Shown here one piece after another: positions 44,905 to 60,096 of a stretch of DNA of 64,000 nucleotides (positions are counted from its first letter, which is position 1; each line of letters starts with the position of its first letter). Location: the NCBI GenBank assembly GCA_900660155.1, contig CABFPE010000352.1, forward strand, positions 170,383 to 234,382. Reading direction: 5' to 3'. The notes beneath the pieces are model-generated. The model did not search any database and was not told where the DNA came from. It saw only the letters and a program-made list of their open reading frames with translations. Position numbers and translations under genes: made by a program. Source of the stretch: Hofstenia miamia (Eukaryota > Xenacoelomorpha > Acoela > Hofsteniidae).

Positions 44905-47900
44905 CTACAGAACAAATATATTTTTTTATTTGGCGTGCAAAGGACATAAAGCTGCAAAATTTTTGTCTCATATTAAACATATAGGAAACAATATAAATTT
45001 CTATTGAAATTTCAATCACTAATTATAGTCTTTTGTTCTTTGTGAATTAATTTTTCTTTTAAAACGATATAGGCTATTACATCTAAAAAGATATGCAGGG
45101 AGTAATCATCAACAATTAAAAATTAATCGCGTAAATTTTGTAATAGTTTTGGCCTTTCAAAACGTAAGTTTGGAAGAATTGTTTTTGAGTATTTGCAGGG
45201 CTTTCCATTTCGCTGTTTTCATTGACGATATTTTTTTACTAAAACCTTGGATAGGATATATAAAAAATTCGTAGCTAGGTCCAACAATGAATGAATAGGA
45301 GACAATGACATTGTTTTTATGCAGGGTTAAAAGAAAAGGAATGTACTGTGAATGAGACTATTAGAAACAACTACTAGAAAATTAAAGACAAATTTTAAAA
45401 TTGATAAAATGTATACAAAACATAACACAATGAACAAAATAGCTACAAGGTGTATAAACATAAACATAATCAAAAAAAAATAATTTTCATCTGAATTAAT
45501 GGCAAAAAGTCGTCTGCCAGCATCAATATACAAATCGTCTAAAGTGGTGATAATATTTCGGGGGCAATGGACCGTCAGTTGCCTTTCAAAACAGATCCCG
45601 CGGACACCGCACACAATATTTTCCCGGACTGAAAACACTAATTGCAAGACTTTGATAGTGTGAACGACAAACTTGTTTGCGATTGGCTGGAAAAGTTTGT
45701 AAATGTTAACTGCGCATTTACTGCATTAGTTCAACTTCTTCAGATAAATATTCTATTATTACCTGGAAACGATTCCTAACCAAATAACAACCGTACTAAC
45801 GTCATATCATGCATACATATATCTGTGTATAATAGTCCTGTAAAATTACATTAGGTCTGGGATTTTGTCACATGTTAAGAATGAATTATATTGAAGGTTG
45901 TATTCCAACACTAAAGTCAATATTCACACAAATTTGCAACTTAGAAGTCTCTCTAGCGCTTGAGGATAATGACATATTTGTGATCCACCGCATCATCATA
46001 GGAAAGATTAATTTCAAATGCAATCAAATTTTTTATTCGACGATACAATATATTAAGCATGTGCATACTTACTAAACTCACTATTCAGGATATATGGCCG
46101 ATGCAATGATATTCAAACATATTATTGAGCAATAATTAATAATTAGATATAATAAAATTTTGAAAGCTGGTTTCCAAATACGAGTATGTGCATGTATGCG
46201 CCCAAGCAGTTATACAAAAAATAAAGTCCTGAAGCCCAGATTATAATGACAGGAAATTTGTGATTATTATCTTTCCATTTTTCCTATAGATCGCATCTCC
46301 TCTGGGACCCTACTAGCATTTTATACTGGCATATTTCTAATGATAATAATTGCTTCAACTAACCAGATTAATATGCATGCAAAATGTCTCGCTCTCTACG
46401 ATTATGTAACTAATGTATATAAGAACAATAGACTCTGCCCCGCACTCATCCCATTCGTGTTCAATTTGCCACTTTCGGCCATGCCAGCTCAGTGATGCGC
46501 ACAATACATCTATTTCTCCTTCCGAGCTAAAATTATGCGTACATAAATTAAGCTGTATAATGAGACATTACAGACGGTAAATATCAAAACAATCTGGTCC
46601 CATGTGAAGAGTTGGCCTTGAGACCGGTACCGAGATCTGCAAAGGACCAGTCTTGCAGGACTTTAATCAGAACCTGGGGGGTACCTAGTCGACACGACTT
46701 GACCTGACCTGAGTTTCAGGTTGCTGGTTACTCTTACACGAGTCCGGTAGGGGAAAATTTTGCAATGGCAAAGTGGAAAAAAACTAACAGACTTCAGGAG
46801 CAATTTGAGAAGTAAAAAATTTAGATCATTTTCCTCCCTTATAAATACCCACGAATTTTGTCTTAAGAAATCTACATGATGGATCTGCTTCACAATAATT
46901 ATTATTTAACATACACATCGATTAGAAAAAATTATACAATATTTTACCCGGATAGCCAATTGATGAAAATGCCTTCATATATTCAACAAGATTTGATAGA
47001 AATTCAATTGAATCAACAAGAGATGTTTCAAAACTTGGGTACAGCTCTTCCATTCCAAATCGACTCTTTGATTTAACTACTAAAAGTAGCCAAAAGTCGA
47101 AGTAAACAAAAGGATGCAGCGGTTGTTCATCTGCTTCAAACTTCTTCCAAGCTCTCACAGTTATACCATTGTAGAGTTTGATAGCTATCATACATTGACT
47201 AGGTCTTGCCATCCTAAACATTAAGCTTACTTCCTAAATTTTTTTGACTTGAATAGCATAGTAATATTAAGGGTGAAAATGAATTTACACGCGCAGTTAA
47301 GTCTCTAAGTGAATTTCATGCGTTCGTCTAAAGTGCAAGATAGCGGTGGGTAATATTCGTTTTTAACATTTATCTTTGCCTAGTTGTGTTGACTAGCAAC
47401 TAGATTCACATCTACCTGTAGTTATAACTAATTCCTTCCTTTAGCCCACTGAGTCCATGACTTTTCGCATCTTCTCTCTACCTCTTCTAAATATTGTGGA
47501 AGTACTTGATTTACTGAAATTGTTTGACTGCATGCACATGCCAACCTAACTGTCATCTTTTTCATTTTATAAGACTACCTGACGCTTATGCACATGGAAG
47601 TAACCTCATGCTTGTAATGATACAGAGATTGATCACATGTAATTCCCTACCTTTTGCACACTATTCTACACTTGCTTCTCTAATCTCTTTTTTGAAATAA
47701 TAAATTATAATTCTTGAGTATCTTATGGCTGAGAATTAGCGACCGACGATCTACCCAACTTCTCCAATGCTTCATCATGTAAGCAATAGCAATCCATTGA
47801 ATAGCTAAGGATTTTCCTTCGCTTTCAAAAACAAACAATCTTATATAATCACTCAATAGCATTCTTACATTTCCATTCAAATTCTTTTATGCAATAGTTT

Positions 47901-47991
47901 CCCAAGAATCATTCCATTTGCAGCCAAGAGTAAGAGCTAGTGAACATAGCAAAAAATCGTTTCAAATCGATGATAGAATTTCATGTCGGAC

Positions 47992-48038
<47 letters not shown>

Positions 48039-51000
48039 GTGTGTATGTATATATATATTATTTGAGTATTTAGCACAAACCCATGGTTGATTCTTAAGAA
48101 TGATGAAGAATCCCTTAGTCCTTCCATTGCAATTTTACGGTTTGCTACTTCTAGATTAACTTTTCTAAAATTAGTACAAGTAACTAAAATTTTAGGATCA
48201 CTTAGCATATGGTAAAACCCTGTGCAATAAATTACATACCGTCTTTCTTCATTTAACTGAAAATGAACTCCGATTGAGTCGATATCATTGTAGTGGATGT
48301 AAATACGATTTAAATACTCGGACCTAGAGCCAATCATTAAAATACAACCATGCTGCATAACATCCAAAGTGCAAACTGAATATTTCGAATTTGTTTCTGT
48401 AATTGAGTCGAATGATTCAATGGAGCCATCCAGCAAAACCTCATGCATTATTATAGTGTTGTTGTATCTAACGGTTCTGTTATACAATTGCTTTGGAAGT
48501 CTTTGTACAGAGAAATAAGCAAAGCCCTTACTGCTGTCAGGGCAGTAGTATGATGGATCGTTTTCTCGATGCATTCTCAGTAGAATCTCAAGAAAAGCAC
48601 TGTGAACTTCCATGATTGTTACAAACTAAATTAAATAACTATGAAGAACCGGAAATAGTAGCAAACTGCCACCTGCTGTCAGGTTTGGGCCGAAGAAGGA
48701 GGAAACATTGCCCGAAAAAACCCTATTATCCCAGTAAACGCAAATACATTATAATTATAAAGTTGAAAAATATAATTTAAATTTTGGAAATTTTACATGC
48801 ATATCATATACTTTTTTAAATTTCAACTTCATTTTCAGTGTTTAGATTTTATAAGAAGCATCTAGCATAACAAGTTTGGTGGAGCAAACCGACAAATTTA
48901 AGATAATTTTTTGAGAAGTATTAAAAAATTGGGTCTAAAACAGGCCGAGTTGACCTTAATTTAAATGGGCTGAACCTAAAGTTTCTTGGGCCGTGATTGG
49001 CTTGGGACTAAATTTTCGGCTCATGTCCACCTCTGCTTGGGAATACATAGAATTGCAAAAATGCTTAAAATTTTACGTTTGAAAATGCCAATAAATTTTC
49101 AAAAAGTGGATTAATATGTCAGTACTAGGTTTCTAAATAATGTCAGATTGAATGACCAGTCATTATTAAAAGGAATTTTACAGGTTACAGGTATGTACAT
49201 ACATGCAAAAAGGAATTCAACTGTGAATAAATAGACCTAAGTAATGTAATAAATTAGACAAAGTATATTATGTTAATAACAATTAAATGAAACGCCGGTT
49301 GTGATGTTGTGTGATCCAATCTGTTAAACGATACTAGTCGACCCAGCATCCAAAATACTGTCAGGTTAGAGTTAAGTGAGACCTGTGTTTTGTAGCGGAA
49401 TCTGACCGGGACAGCCTATTGTTTCGACTGAATATATTTTGTCTGTCAGAAAATATACTTTTTGTACTAAATATTCGTAGATGATACTGAATGAATATTT
49501 TGAAGACTTCTGCAACAGCAATTGCATTGCTATTTTATCACATTAAAATTAAATTTTTATTTACATAATAAACATAATTTCAGTATCCTAGTCAATAATA
49601 TCGAATATTTTCATAAACACCAAAGATTGGATTTTTACTTTTGGATATGTTTTTACTTTTCGCTTATTCCGGGACCAGTTTTTGTTCCATGGGGTGGTTG
49701 AAGTATCAGTTTTCATTTCACAGGACATGCCCTGTACTGAAATATATGATACCAAGGCATAGTCAGCTTTTAACTTCTAAGCAGTATAATTAAAAAAAAT
49801 TTAATTGCTAAGTTACAATACTATTGCACATAAACATCATTCAGGAAATGGCACAAAAATAAGCATACAGGTTACTCACCAATTCCAAGATTTTCACTTT
49901 GGAACACGTACTCATTTCTTCTCTAATCGCGTTTGAATTTTTTATGAGTGAACTTTTGATAACGTCTGATATTCGGAAGTGTTGAAACATTGATTGAAAA
50001 GATTTGACAAGTTTCTGAAATTCTAACTGCAAAAAGGGAATCACATGTCGGTCACATAGATGCTTATAAAACACATCATTCAGCACTTCAAATTTGGGAA
50101 GTTCTCCAAAGATGTCCTCCTTATCGTGATAAGTGTAGTCATCAAGCATGTCTTTCAGCACAGTTGTGTAATTGACATGCAGTTGGAATAAGTAGAAGAA
50201 GTCTTCGATTACACTGGAAATTGTATACATCTAAGTATAACATTGAAACAAAAATAGATAATTTACAAATTGAATTATCATTTCAAAATAATTTTAGTTG
50301 TGTAAAAATATTCACTTATTAATGTACATAGATAATTTTTTGATTCTCTTTGGATGTGGCTCAATCCAAAATATATTTAATGGAGTTTATTATTTTACAT
50401 GGACGAAAGAAAATGCAGAAGAGTTGAGCCAACTAGGCGTGCTATTGTGCCAAGGCTTCTGCCCATGTCCGTGACCTCTGACTTTGAGGATGAGACGCTT
50501 TAATGGTTTTGGGAGGTCTGTCTACATATGGAGAAACTTTTAGTTAGCTGAACATTACCTATGAAGAGAAATAATTTTCTTAAAAATTAAAATTTGTAAA
50601 GGAAACTTGTTAATCATTTTAAGAAACAGCAGTGCAATTTAATACAAATTTTAAAATTGCATTCAAGTTCGCTGACCAATAGAGGGTCAATGCCTTACGA
50701 TTCTTAAATTTTTGTACATTTGGAAAATACGGTTTCTTTTCTTACCAGAACACCATTCTGTTGAAATTTATATTTTCATATTTTTTCCTTATATTTTTTT
50801 TCAGGCCAATTATTATGATTCAAAATTTCTATTGGAAGTGGACATTCTGATCAGGGGGGGGGGCTATTCCTAGCCCAGTCACTGCCAGGAACGGAAAGGT
50901 ACAGTCATAGATAACTCTGTAGAATATTGTTTGGTTTTCTATTAAATTGTTTAAGAAGAAAACTTATAGTTCAATCCTTTTCCACAACTGATAGACTAAG

Positions 51001-52587
51001 TTTAATAAAATCTTTTGTACTCTATATAGCTTGGATTATTTCCATTTGCATTGGTAAGTATATTCACTTACCTTGTACAACCGAAATGTGATATAAAGTT
51101 GTTCGAGATATTTGATTTCATCGTTGTATGCATTTCGGAAGAAGTTTTTAATACCGCCTTCCCCTCTCGATTCAGCAACACGGTTTGGAATTCCTGCTTT
51201 CACAAACTTCAATAAGTCTTCAAGAGAAGATCCTGGAATGACGTTCTCGATTGGTAGACTGCTATAGTTATGGAATTCTACATCAGATGAGTGCTAAAAA
51301 TTGAGAATGTGAGTTCTAGACTGTGCAGTTCCAAAGCGATTTTTCAATCCCATTCATGCGCTTTGTAATGCTCCGTATTTTATACTAGACCCATACTGCT
51401 CTAATTTTGTATTCCTTTTCGTAATAAATTGTTTGCTGCATTTGATATAAATTGGACACTTGCTACTCTGCAAATATTCATTTTACTCACTCCTCATTAA
51501 CTTTTCATTGCAGAGCGTCTAAACCTGATATCTTACAGCATGCTTAATTTTTGCTTTGCTAATTAAACTAGTACGAATTTGCTATTTCTTAGTTTTTATC
51601 CTGTAATATTGCGGAAAATCGATATAGATACTAGTCAAATGCATATCTTGCAAAAAATTTTTTCATTGTCCCATTTCGTGGTACATTCCTGACATTTTTT
51701 TCCTGTCGAAGAACATTTGATTTTTGTAAATTTGGCATCTGTAGACGTGCTAAATCTTTACTATTCTAATTTTACAAGTGGAACAGTATACTCTAAGATT
51801 GAACCAGGCATGTAATTTCAGTTGTTTATCAAAAGTTCTAAATCCTGGAATTGCAAACAAAGAATTCGGAATTCTCGAATCGTGGATTTATGAAAGCTAA
51901 CGAAATGCTATTGAAATCAAAATCATTTGTTTATTCAATATTTTAAGAATTTGGCAGAATTTATACTTTTGACAGTAGCTATGCAAAAACTCACCTGCTG
52001 CGTGTACTTTGTCAGAAATTCTGTAACAATTTCATCATTTATTAAAGATGAGAGTTTGTTGCATAGAAGCTCAAACCCGTTTTGGATACGAATATGTGAC
52101 TTCTTACAAGATTTGGTCTTACACATTTGAATTCCAGTTTTGAAGATGTTGCTTGGATCAATCTCTATTGCAGCTAAGTTTACCCACAAGTGAAGAGCAA
52201 CTTTCCTAGAAGCGCTGATTAAGGAGTAACTTTTGTCATTCATCAGATTGTAGTTGATTCTTACTTTTTTGGTCTTCTAAACACAACTGCGGTATTACTT
52301 TGTGTAGTGCTGTGTGTCCCTATGTACATGTACTTTAACCGGATTAACCGGACGGATTGCTTTTTAACATAACCGGGTTTCAAACGCATTTAACCAGATA
52401 CTTAAAATTTTTTTCTGATATATATACTTCTACTTAGTTGTTTGCTTACAATTATGAATTTGCAATGTAGATTTTACATTCATATTCAAGTTCAAAAAAA
52501 TATTCGATTCCTATGTGTCAAAATCAAACTGGTCTATTCTTTTATGTTAGTATCAAGTTGAGTTGCATATATATATATATATATATA

Positions 52588-52627
<40 letters not shown>

Positions 52628-53392
52628 AATAAATGCATTGTGAAAATCAAAGATAGAATTTCTTAACAGGATTTTGAACTGATTGACAGGCTACTACAGA
52701 TTAACTGTCTATAACCCGACCGGATCCAGCACTAAATTTATACATTTTGTAGTTAAAAGTGAATATCATAGCCTTCTATATTATCTTAGATTAGAATTTT
52801 ACACAAGAATATGATTTCAAAATTTAAAATTACGAGCTTTTAGATAAGGACCACCTGAAAAACGTTTAAAAATTTCAGTAAATAATCTTGCAAAAATTGG
52901 TTTTCAACGAAAATGTGAAGGATTCCTTAAATTGCTAGTTAAAATATTTGAGATTGTACATTGAAATCTCAATCGTGCTTTGTAAGTTTAAAGTTTAAAG
53001 TTAGGCAGTATTGCTAATTATTTACTTACAGCATCCAAATGATAGTCTACACTGTCCCAAACTTTTAAAAATGATTCGAATTGCTGTGGAGCTTTTTCAA
53101 AGTTAATTAATACAGCCTCATTTTCAGCAGCAAGTGTAAAAACTACTGTGCAATCCTCAAACGCCCAGTCTTTGATGCGTTCATAGGTCTGAACGATACT
53201 TTCGGACATATCAAAGCTATTAAATATCACTAGTTGCTCGCGAGTTAGGAATACCTAAAACTATTTTAAATACTAATATAACCAAAATATTAAACTGTTT
53301 AGAAAGTATATTTGGAGGGAGAACTTCGCTACATACATATATATACATATATATATATATACACCTATGTATTCATACACATATATATTCAC

Positions 53393-53431
<39 letters not shown>

Positions 53432-56400
53432 GACAGTGGCGTACCATGGAAATTTTTGGACACCTGATATAAAATTTACATAAAAATTTTTTAAAATTCG
53501 ACATTAATTTCATGTTAATTTAACGTTATCTTATATACACTTATGCTGATTTTGCAATGTGAAATCAACATATCTATGGTTATGGTTATACCCCTAGTAA
53601 CACGAAGCTGTCTTTTGGACGTCCTTATGTTAACATTTATAGCCGTCCAAAAGACGTCAATATCTGTCCTCATAATGGACACAAAAACAACGTGATTTGC
53701 TAATAAAGAAAACGTTATTCATGAATTGCCACAAACTTTTTGTATGAAGTTATTTAATTGTGATATCTTTCACAGCATATGACTTTTTTTAACCATGCTT
53801 TTGAAATTTACTCACAATTACGCTTCCTACTCATTTTGCTCACAAACACCATCATTATTATCTTTTATAAAGAAGTCTCTTATAATAGAAATTTTGACAC
53901 TTACATACCACTTTTACAAAGGTGCACAATTTTTTATATATTTGCTTTTTCATTAATTCCACTAGTATGCGTCTATTCACTTTTTATTAATATTTACATT
54001 TTAAGGTATTGTTGAAGTCAAAATATATATTTGCATAAATCATTCAAATCTGTGTAAAATATTTATGTTTAAAATTAATGCATGTTTATCTTAAAAAATG
54101 GAATAATTCATTCAATCATAAATTTTCTATTCAATATTATGTGACATTATAAAAAAATGATTAAACTTTGTTTAGAAACGTTAATATTTTTAGGAAAAAT
54201 AGCAAGGAATAAAAAATTTTTTCAACGATTCCAAGAGTGAAACTAGATGTGTCAAAAGTAAAGCTATTAAATCCTTCTTTATAAATCATATTAGTGGCAT
54301 AATTTTAAAGTGAAACTACTAGATGCTCGATTGTGTTTAAATATTTAGAAGTTCAGTAATAACAAACATAGGTTGTAAGCGTTATTAGATTAAGTTACCT
54401 TACTTCATGTGAAAGGGTTTTGGAAAATAGTGAATAATACTTTATTTATTCGCAAATTATGCCGTTTTGAGTCCATTATGAGGACAGATATTGACGTCCT
54501 TTGGACGGCTATAAATGTTGACTTAAGGACGTCCAAAGGACAAGTTCGTGTTACTAGGGACAATGATGTACATTTTCATTTTTTGCATGAACACTTCACT
54601 GGGGTTTGTGGTGTAAGTGTTGCAGCTATAGTATTTGCTAACATTTCAAACAATCTTAATCAAAAGTAATATCCATAATTCGATTTTTTGGCATTTACAA
54701 GTAACAACTTATGCCTATGCACTTTGATTTTCAAACATTTTAGTATGATGAAGCTGCCGCCATGCCACTTTTTAAAATTACTCCAGAAGATTAATGTATT
54801 AGATTGGCCAAGTTCATCATCTGTTCTAATGAATCACAGAGAAAACTTATCTTTAATTCTGGAGATTTTCATAGAAATAGAATGCAAAAATATAGAATCG
54901 CGGAATTTGGAAAACTGTTGGTCAGCAGTAAATATGTAATGTATTCAAGATTGCATGCAAGCAAAATTATTTTTTAGATGAAAATCAAAACACGTTTTTT
55001 CACTCAAAGCATGTTATGGAGGCCGAATTTTATTTTAGCCAAGACGATATATAAATGCAACATGGATAGGCCGCAGTTGAATTCATTCTGAATCAATGTG
55101 TTTTTACAAACAGCGGAGAGTATAAACAGCCAATAATATTTCGAAAAGGGCCCATAGCTAAAGGCCCCAAGAAAAGCAATTATTTTCGCGGAGATTGATT
55201 TCATCCCGCGTCGCATTAGTATAAGTAATTCTTTAACAAAATTCACATTATTAACGGGATAACATTAATAAATGTCGTTCCGTCGTTTCTAGATAGATAT
55301 TGGGCTTGAGACGTTCGTAGAAGCTTTTTTTTAATATGCAACTTTATATATTAAACGGACTATTTAAGTTAAATCACTTAAAAATATAAACATTTGCATT
55401 ATCTTCTAATATTATGAGTTTTAGAAAAATTTTTAAGATTCTCTCTTGGGGCCGGGCCGCGACCCCACTGTATATAGTTCAGAGATGGAAGTGGGGAGGG
55501 AAGACCCATGGGACATGGTGGGGCGGGGCATGGGGCAAGATTCTCCTGAAGTGGGTACCCATGGGGCACAAACAATTTTTAGTTAAGAAAGATTGAAGGA
55601 AGAGATTTGCCAATTTTAGTGATTGTAAAGTATTTTTTTGATTTCTTTGCTTAAAAAAAATTTGATTTACTTGGAAATTTAGTCAAATTTTGAAAAATTA
55701 ATTACCATGCATATTTAGTAGTAGTGAATTTTTGATTCTATTCAATGATATCAGCAAGTTTTGGGCTCGTTGTATATCCACTACTCTGTTCAAACTCGGC
55801 TGGGCTCGGCTCGTTAGAAGCTCGCCTCATTGACAAGTCTGGAACAAATATAGGGCAATAAAATATCGTATGTAGTTTTGGAGGGAATTTAAAACGTGTG
55901 GCAATGTGGGCAGATGTTAACACGTGGAAATGCGGCAGGGCACAAATTCTGTGGGGTGGGGCAAGACAGCTCACAAAATTCCGCCCCACTTCCATCTCTG
56001 ATATAGATATATTCTTATAAAAGTCAATCATTTAAGGAATATTGAGATTTGAATTTTTTTGCATACTAGCGTCTTCATTAGGTATTTTCACAAAGCTTGA
56101 AAATGCTGTCTACTTGAAATTTTAATGGTTCTTAATCTAATAAATTTGTTGTAAATTACTTTAAGCCTAGTAATTTTCATTTATTTTTCATATTTTGAAG
56201 ACGATCATGCAAATAGAAAATATTACATTTCAAGTATAAACTTCCTTCCCACGGTTTACATATAAAAAAACATCGTTATTTGTCTAGAATAGCCGTTATC
56301 ATAATACGCGAAGCCCAGGAAAACACTTGGAAAAACTTGCGATTGACTACAATATATATGCGCTGAAAACTAATGAAATCAAAAGCCTCACCATTGACTT

Positions 56401-59400
56401 GATATCAGTCCATTCCTTTTTGCTAGAGTGGTACTGGACAATAACATTCGAAGAGGTAAATAAAATTGTAGATTTCTTCATTATGTTGTAATCACGATTA
56501 CGAATGTTCCAATGGTATTTGTTTGCGTGTTCGAAAAACTCAGTGTATGCAGAGTTACTGTGATATCCCATGTGAGCAAGCTTAAGTTGTCCAACTGCTA
56601 AGTTAAGGGCAGTCTAAATAGTCATTCAGGTCAATAAATTCAGTATTACAATAGCTTAGGCATTCATCTGCCTCACATAACTAGTAAACATACCTGAAGA
56701 TTAATTTTTTCTTGATCAAGAGCCGTTTCACAAGTACTAAGTAGATCCAAAATGAAATATGGAAAAGAGAGTATCAAAAGTCTTTGCAAGAAAACAGAGT
56801 GGCACAAAAATTGAGTCAAAAACTCACTATAAGCGGGACAGACATCTAAATCATTCTGTGAAAAGCAATACGAAGAGGTTCCACGAATTGATTCCTTGAT
56901 AAATGAGTTTAAGTTTTCACAAGGATCAATATCTGCGCTTAGAAAGGCATCAAATACAAGCTCCTAAAATCATTTTATCAAAAAGATAATTACAATTGAT
57001 GGTAAAGGCCTCTCTACAACTAATTAAAACTACCTTCCAGATTGGGCTCTCCAAAAGGCGTAGAATGCAATCTCCTATCTCAAGAAATTGTTCCTTCGGA
57101 ATTCTTTGGTATTCAATGAGCCGCCGTTCAAGTAAGTCTGTAAAAACCCTATGCATATTGTAATGACGCAGAAGATCGCCAAAGAAGGCCTTCCAAAACT
57201 TTTCATAGCTAAATTTACGGATACAGCAATTTACAAGAAACATGGCAACTTCTAGATGTCTTGTATGTCTTTGATTCAAGCGCACAAAATTAAATATACT
57301 TTTTAAGCGCTCCCTTTCTTTAAGTAGGATTGAAGACGCAGAGTTAGTGACCAGCACTGACGAAGCCTCTGTAGATGTTGTAGCTATTGATGAATAGCTA
57401 TCAATTGAAGCTTTGCTGCAACGCCTCAAATCAGTTGTTGAATAGCTCTAAATCCAAAATTTATCTACATTTAATTGAAATAAGTCAATTCAAATTTTTA
57501 GGATGGATTGTTGCAAGGTGGCCCCAATTAGTTGCAAATAAACGGTGACATGTTTATGTACATTTTTTCCAATCCTAAACAAAGGTGGAAATGGGTGGAT
57601 ATTTTTTGACCCCACCCAACCCGCAGCCCACTTCAACATTGATGGGTAGACCCAACCCAACCCAACCCAACCCAACTCGAAATTCAAGCATCTTGACCCA
57701 ATCCACGTTCCGACCTGTATTTTTGGTGGTCTCCAAAACTATAAGAAGCAACACCTGCAATGCTTACGCTAGCATATTAGCAAATAGTAAATAATAAAAA
57801 AAACGATTTAAAACCATGTTTACAATGATTTTCTTAGAACAACTAGATGTTCCACACTTTCAGGAGAGAGAATTCCTCGATTGTCCGTGACAATGTCTCC
57901 AATCCAATCTGCAAACAACCCATGTCCTATGTGTAGGTCAACCCAACCCACACTTGAAAAAAATTGACCCAGCCCAACCCACGACCTGCGCGGGTTGGAT
58001 CAACCTGCAAACCCGAGCGAGTCGACCCAACCCGTTTCCAGCTTTGATCCTAAATAGATTTTCTTTCCCAAAACGAGTTTTGTTATGATAATTAAGAATT
58101 TAAATACTTGCTTAATGTTTTTAAATGCAAATTGTGCTACGGAGGAGAAGTGATATGGAACTAAAAACTGAAATAACTCACTACAGTAATTCAAGCATCC
58201 AGCTATATAATTAATGATAAACTTCATCAACTCTTAAATGCATGGCATGGGATTATCTGAACTGGACCATGAGAAATTTTTTTAATATAATCACAGTTCA
58301 GCACCAAATTTTCCATAACTTTGAATAGAAATAGTTGATACAAGGGATGTTCCTTATGTTATTTTATGTCCATCTGCATTAGATGGAAAAACCAAACTGT
58401 TGGTTACATGCTAACAAGATGTTTGTAGAAATACTATACATGTGAAATGTAATAAATGAAAAAAAATTTTATTATTTAACAATAAACATCAAAATTATGA
58501 GAATCGGGTTTATTAGGCACATTATGCAATAATATGATTTTATATAAATTCTTTTATAGTTTTAAACTGGTATCATTTTTCCCAAATGGATGGTCACTTT
58601 ATCTCACTAACTTCTATGTTGATAATTTGATAAAGTGAAGAAAAAAATTAGTGCTCTAAGTTTCATTTATCTTGTTTCTAAAGAGTTAAACTCAAATTTG
58701 GTACCCGCAATAATATTAGGCAATCCTCTTTGCAAATGCAACAATACTGATATGCCGCTACGTAAACTTAATTTAAGTATTAATACTTACAATTGATTGC
58801 TCAAATTCCACGAGCATTACACCAAAGTAACAAACCGCTTTGTCACATTTTGAAATATTTTATCCAAGAATGCTAAGAAATAATGAAGGCTTTTGATATG
58901 GGCACATCTATGGGTATGTGTGCGCACTCATGTAACGATGAAGTTTTGTACTAGGAAGTTTTCCTGTGCCTGAAGTATGTAAAAATATTAAATTTTTTCA
59001 ATTAAATTAGATTTTCTAATGCTTAATCTAAAATTCAGATAATGAGGCTCTCTAGTGCCCATGAGAACAACAATTGCCTTAAAATACATTGATTTCTGAA
59101 AAGAAACTGTCTGAGCCTAGTCGCACCGTGCCCAAAGTTATAGGTCATCGAACCATGAACGCTGGGACTTCTGATTTCGTACAAAGGGATGGACGGGTTC
59201 GCAACCTAGCCTCAATTAAGGATGAAAATGTATCAGGAGATGATTTTCTATCTTGCTTTATTTTCAGATTTTAAATATCTTCATTAGTTAGCGAGTTCAA
59301 AGTTTTAAAATTTTTAGGGAAGCTATGACAGATTTTGCGAAATTTCTATTAGAATTTGTGTTAAGCTTTTCTAATATTATTGGCGATAAGTTAATTTACA

Positions 59401-60060
59401 ATATGTATCTGAATAACGATCTGCAGAGGTTGATCAATCGTTCTTATCGTATAATCTATGGTAATAAAGATGGAGCGTTTCAGATTGGTATGCGTCGAAC
59501 AGTCCTTGCTATGAAGCTGCTTAATAAGGCCATACAAGTTGGTCACCCCCTTGACTCCCTTATTCCTAGAAGGCACTATTACTCTGGCAAGTTCGTTACA
59601 CTAAAATGTCACAGTGATCTAAGATTCAACCAATTTCTTCCATTCTGTATACGCTATTCCAACCTCACTGATTGTTTTTGTTAATTGTTAATCATTTATT
59701 GTTGTATTCCTAAAATAAACGTTACTACTACTACTACTGCTACTACTACAATAGGATTATTTTGATTAGAGATTACTAGTGGCAGAATTTTCCCAGGTCG
59801 ACCAGCTGGCAACAGCAATTAAATGATATTTAACCTTATTTAAAAATCATTTTAAGGCAACTTGCATATAAATTTTATTTCTCAGTATATATATATANNN
59901 NNNNNNNNNNNNNNNNNNNNNNNNNNNNNNNNNNNNNNNNNNNNNNNNNNNNNNNNNNNNNNNNNNNNNNNNNNNNNNNNNNNNNNNNNNNNNNNNNNNN
60001 NNNNNNNNNNNNNNNNNNNNNNNNNNNNNNNNNNNNNNNNNNNNNNNNNNNNNNNNNNNN

Positions 60061-60096
<36 letters not shown>

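Noticed and set aside
45327-45480. Hydrophobic tail ([17 protein letters not shown]) suggesting a transmembrane segment
   Set aside because: It follows a plausible exon but is T-rich intron-like DNA and no conserved pattern supports it.
47981-48090. C-terminal extension of exon 10 reading repeated YIYI/THT
   Set aside because: This is the TA microsatellite translated; the true exon ends before it.
49320-49440. GC-richer patch with GTCGACC and ACCGGGACAG words
   Set aside because: It resembles the word-rich element ends but has no terminal repeat or partner.
53779-54015. 78-codon hydrophobic frame, membrane-protein-like
   Set aside because: It lies in the AT-rich middle of a MITE; T-rich DNA gives Phe/Leu/Ile-rich chance frames.
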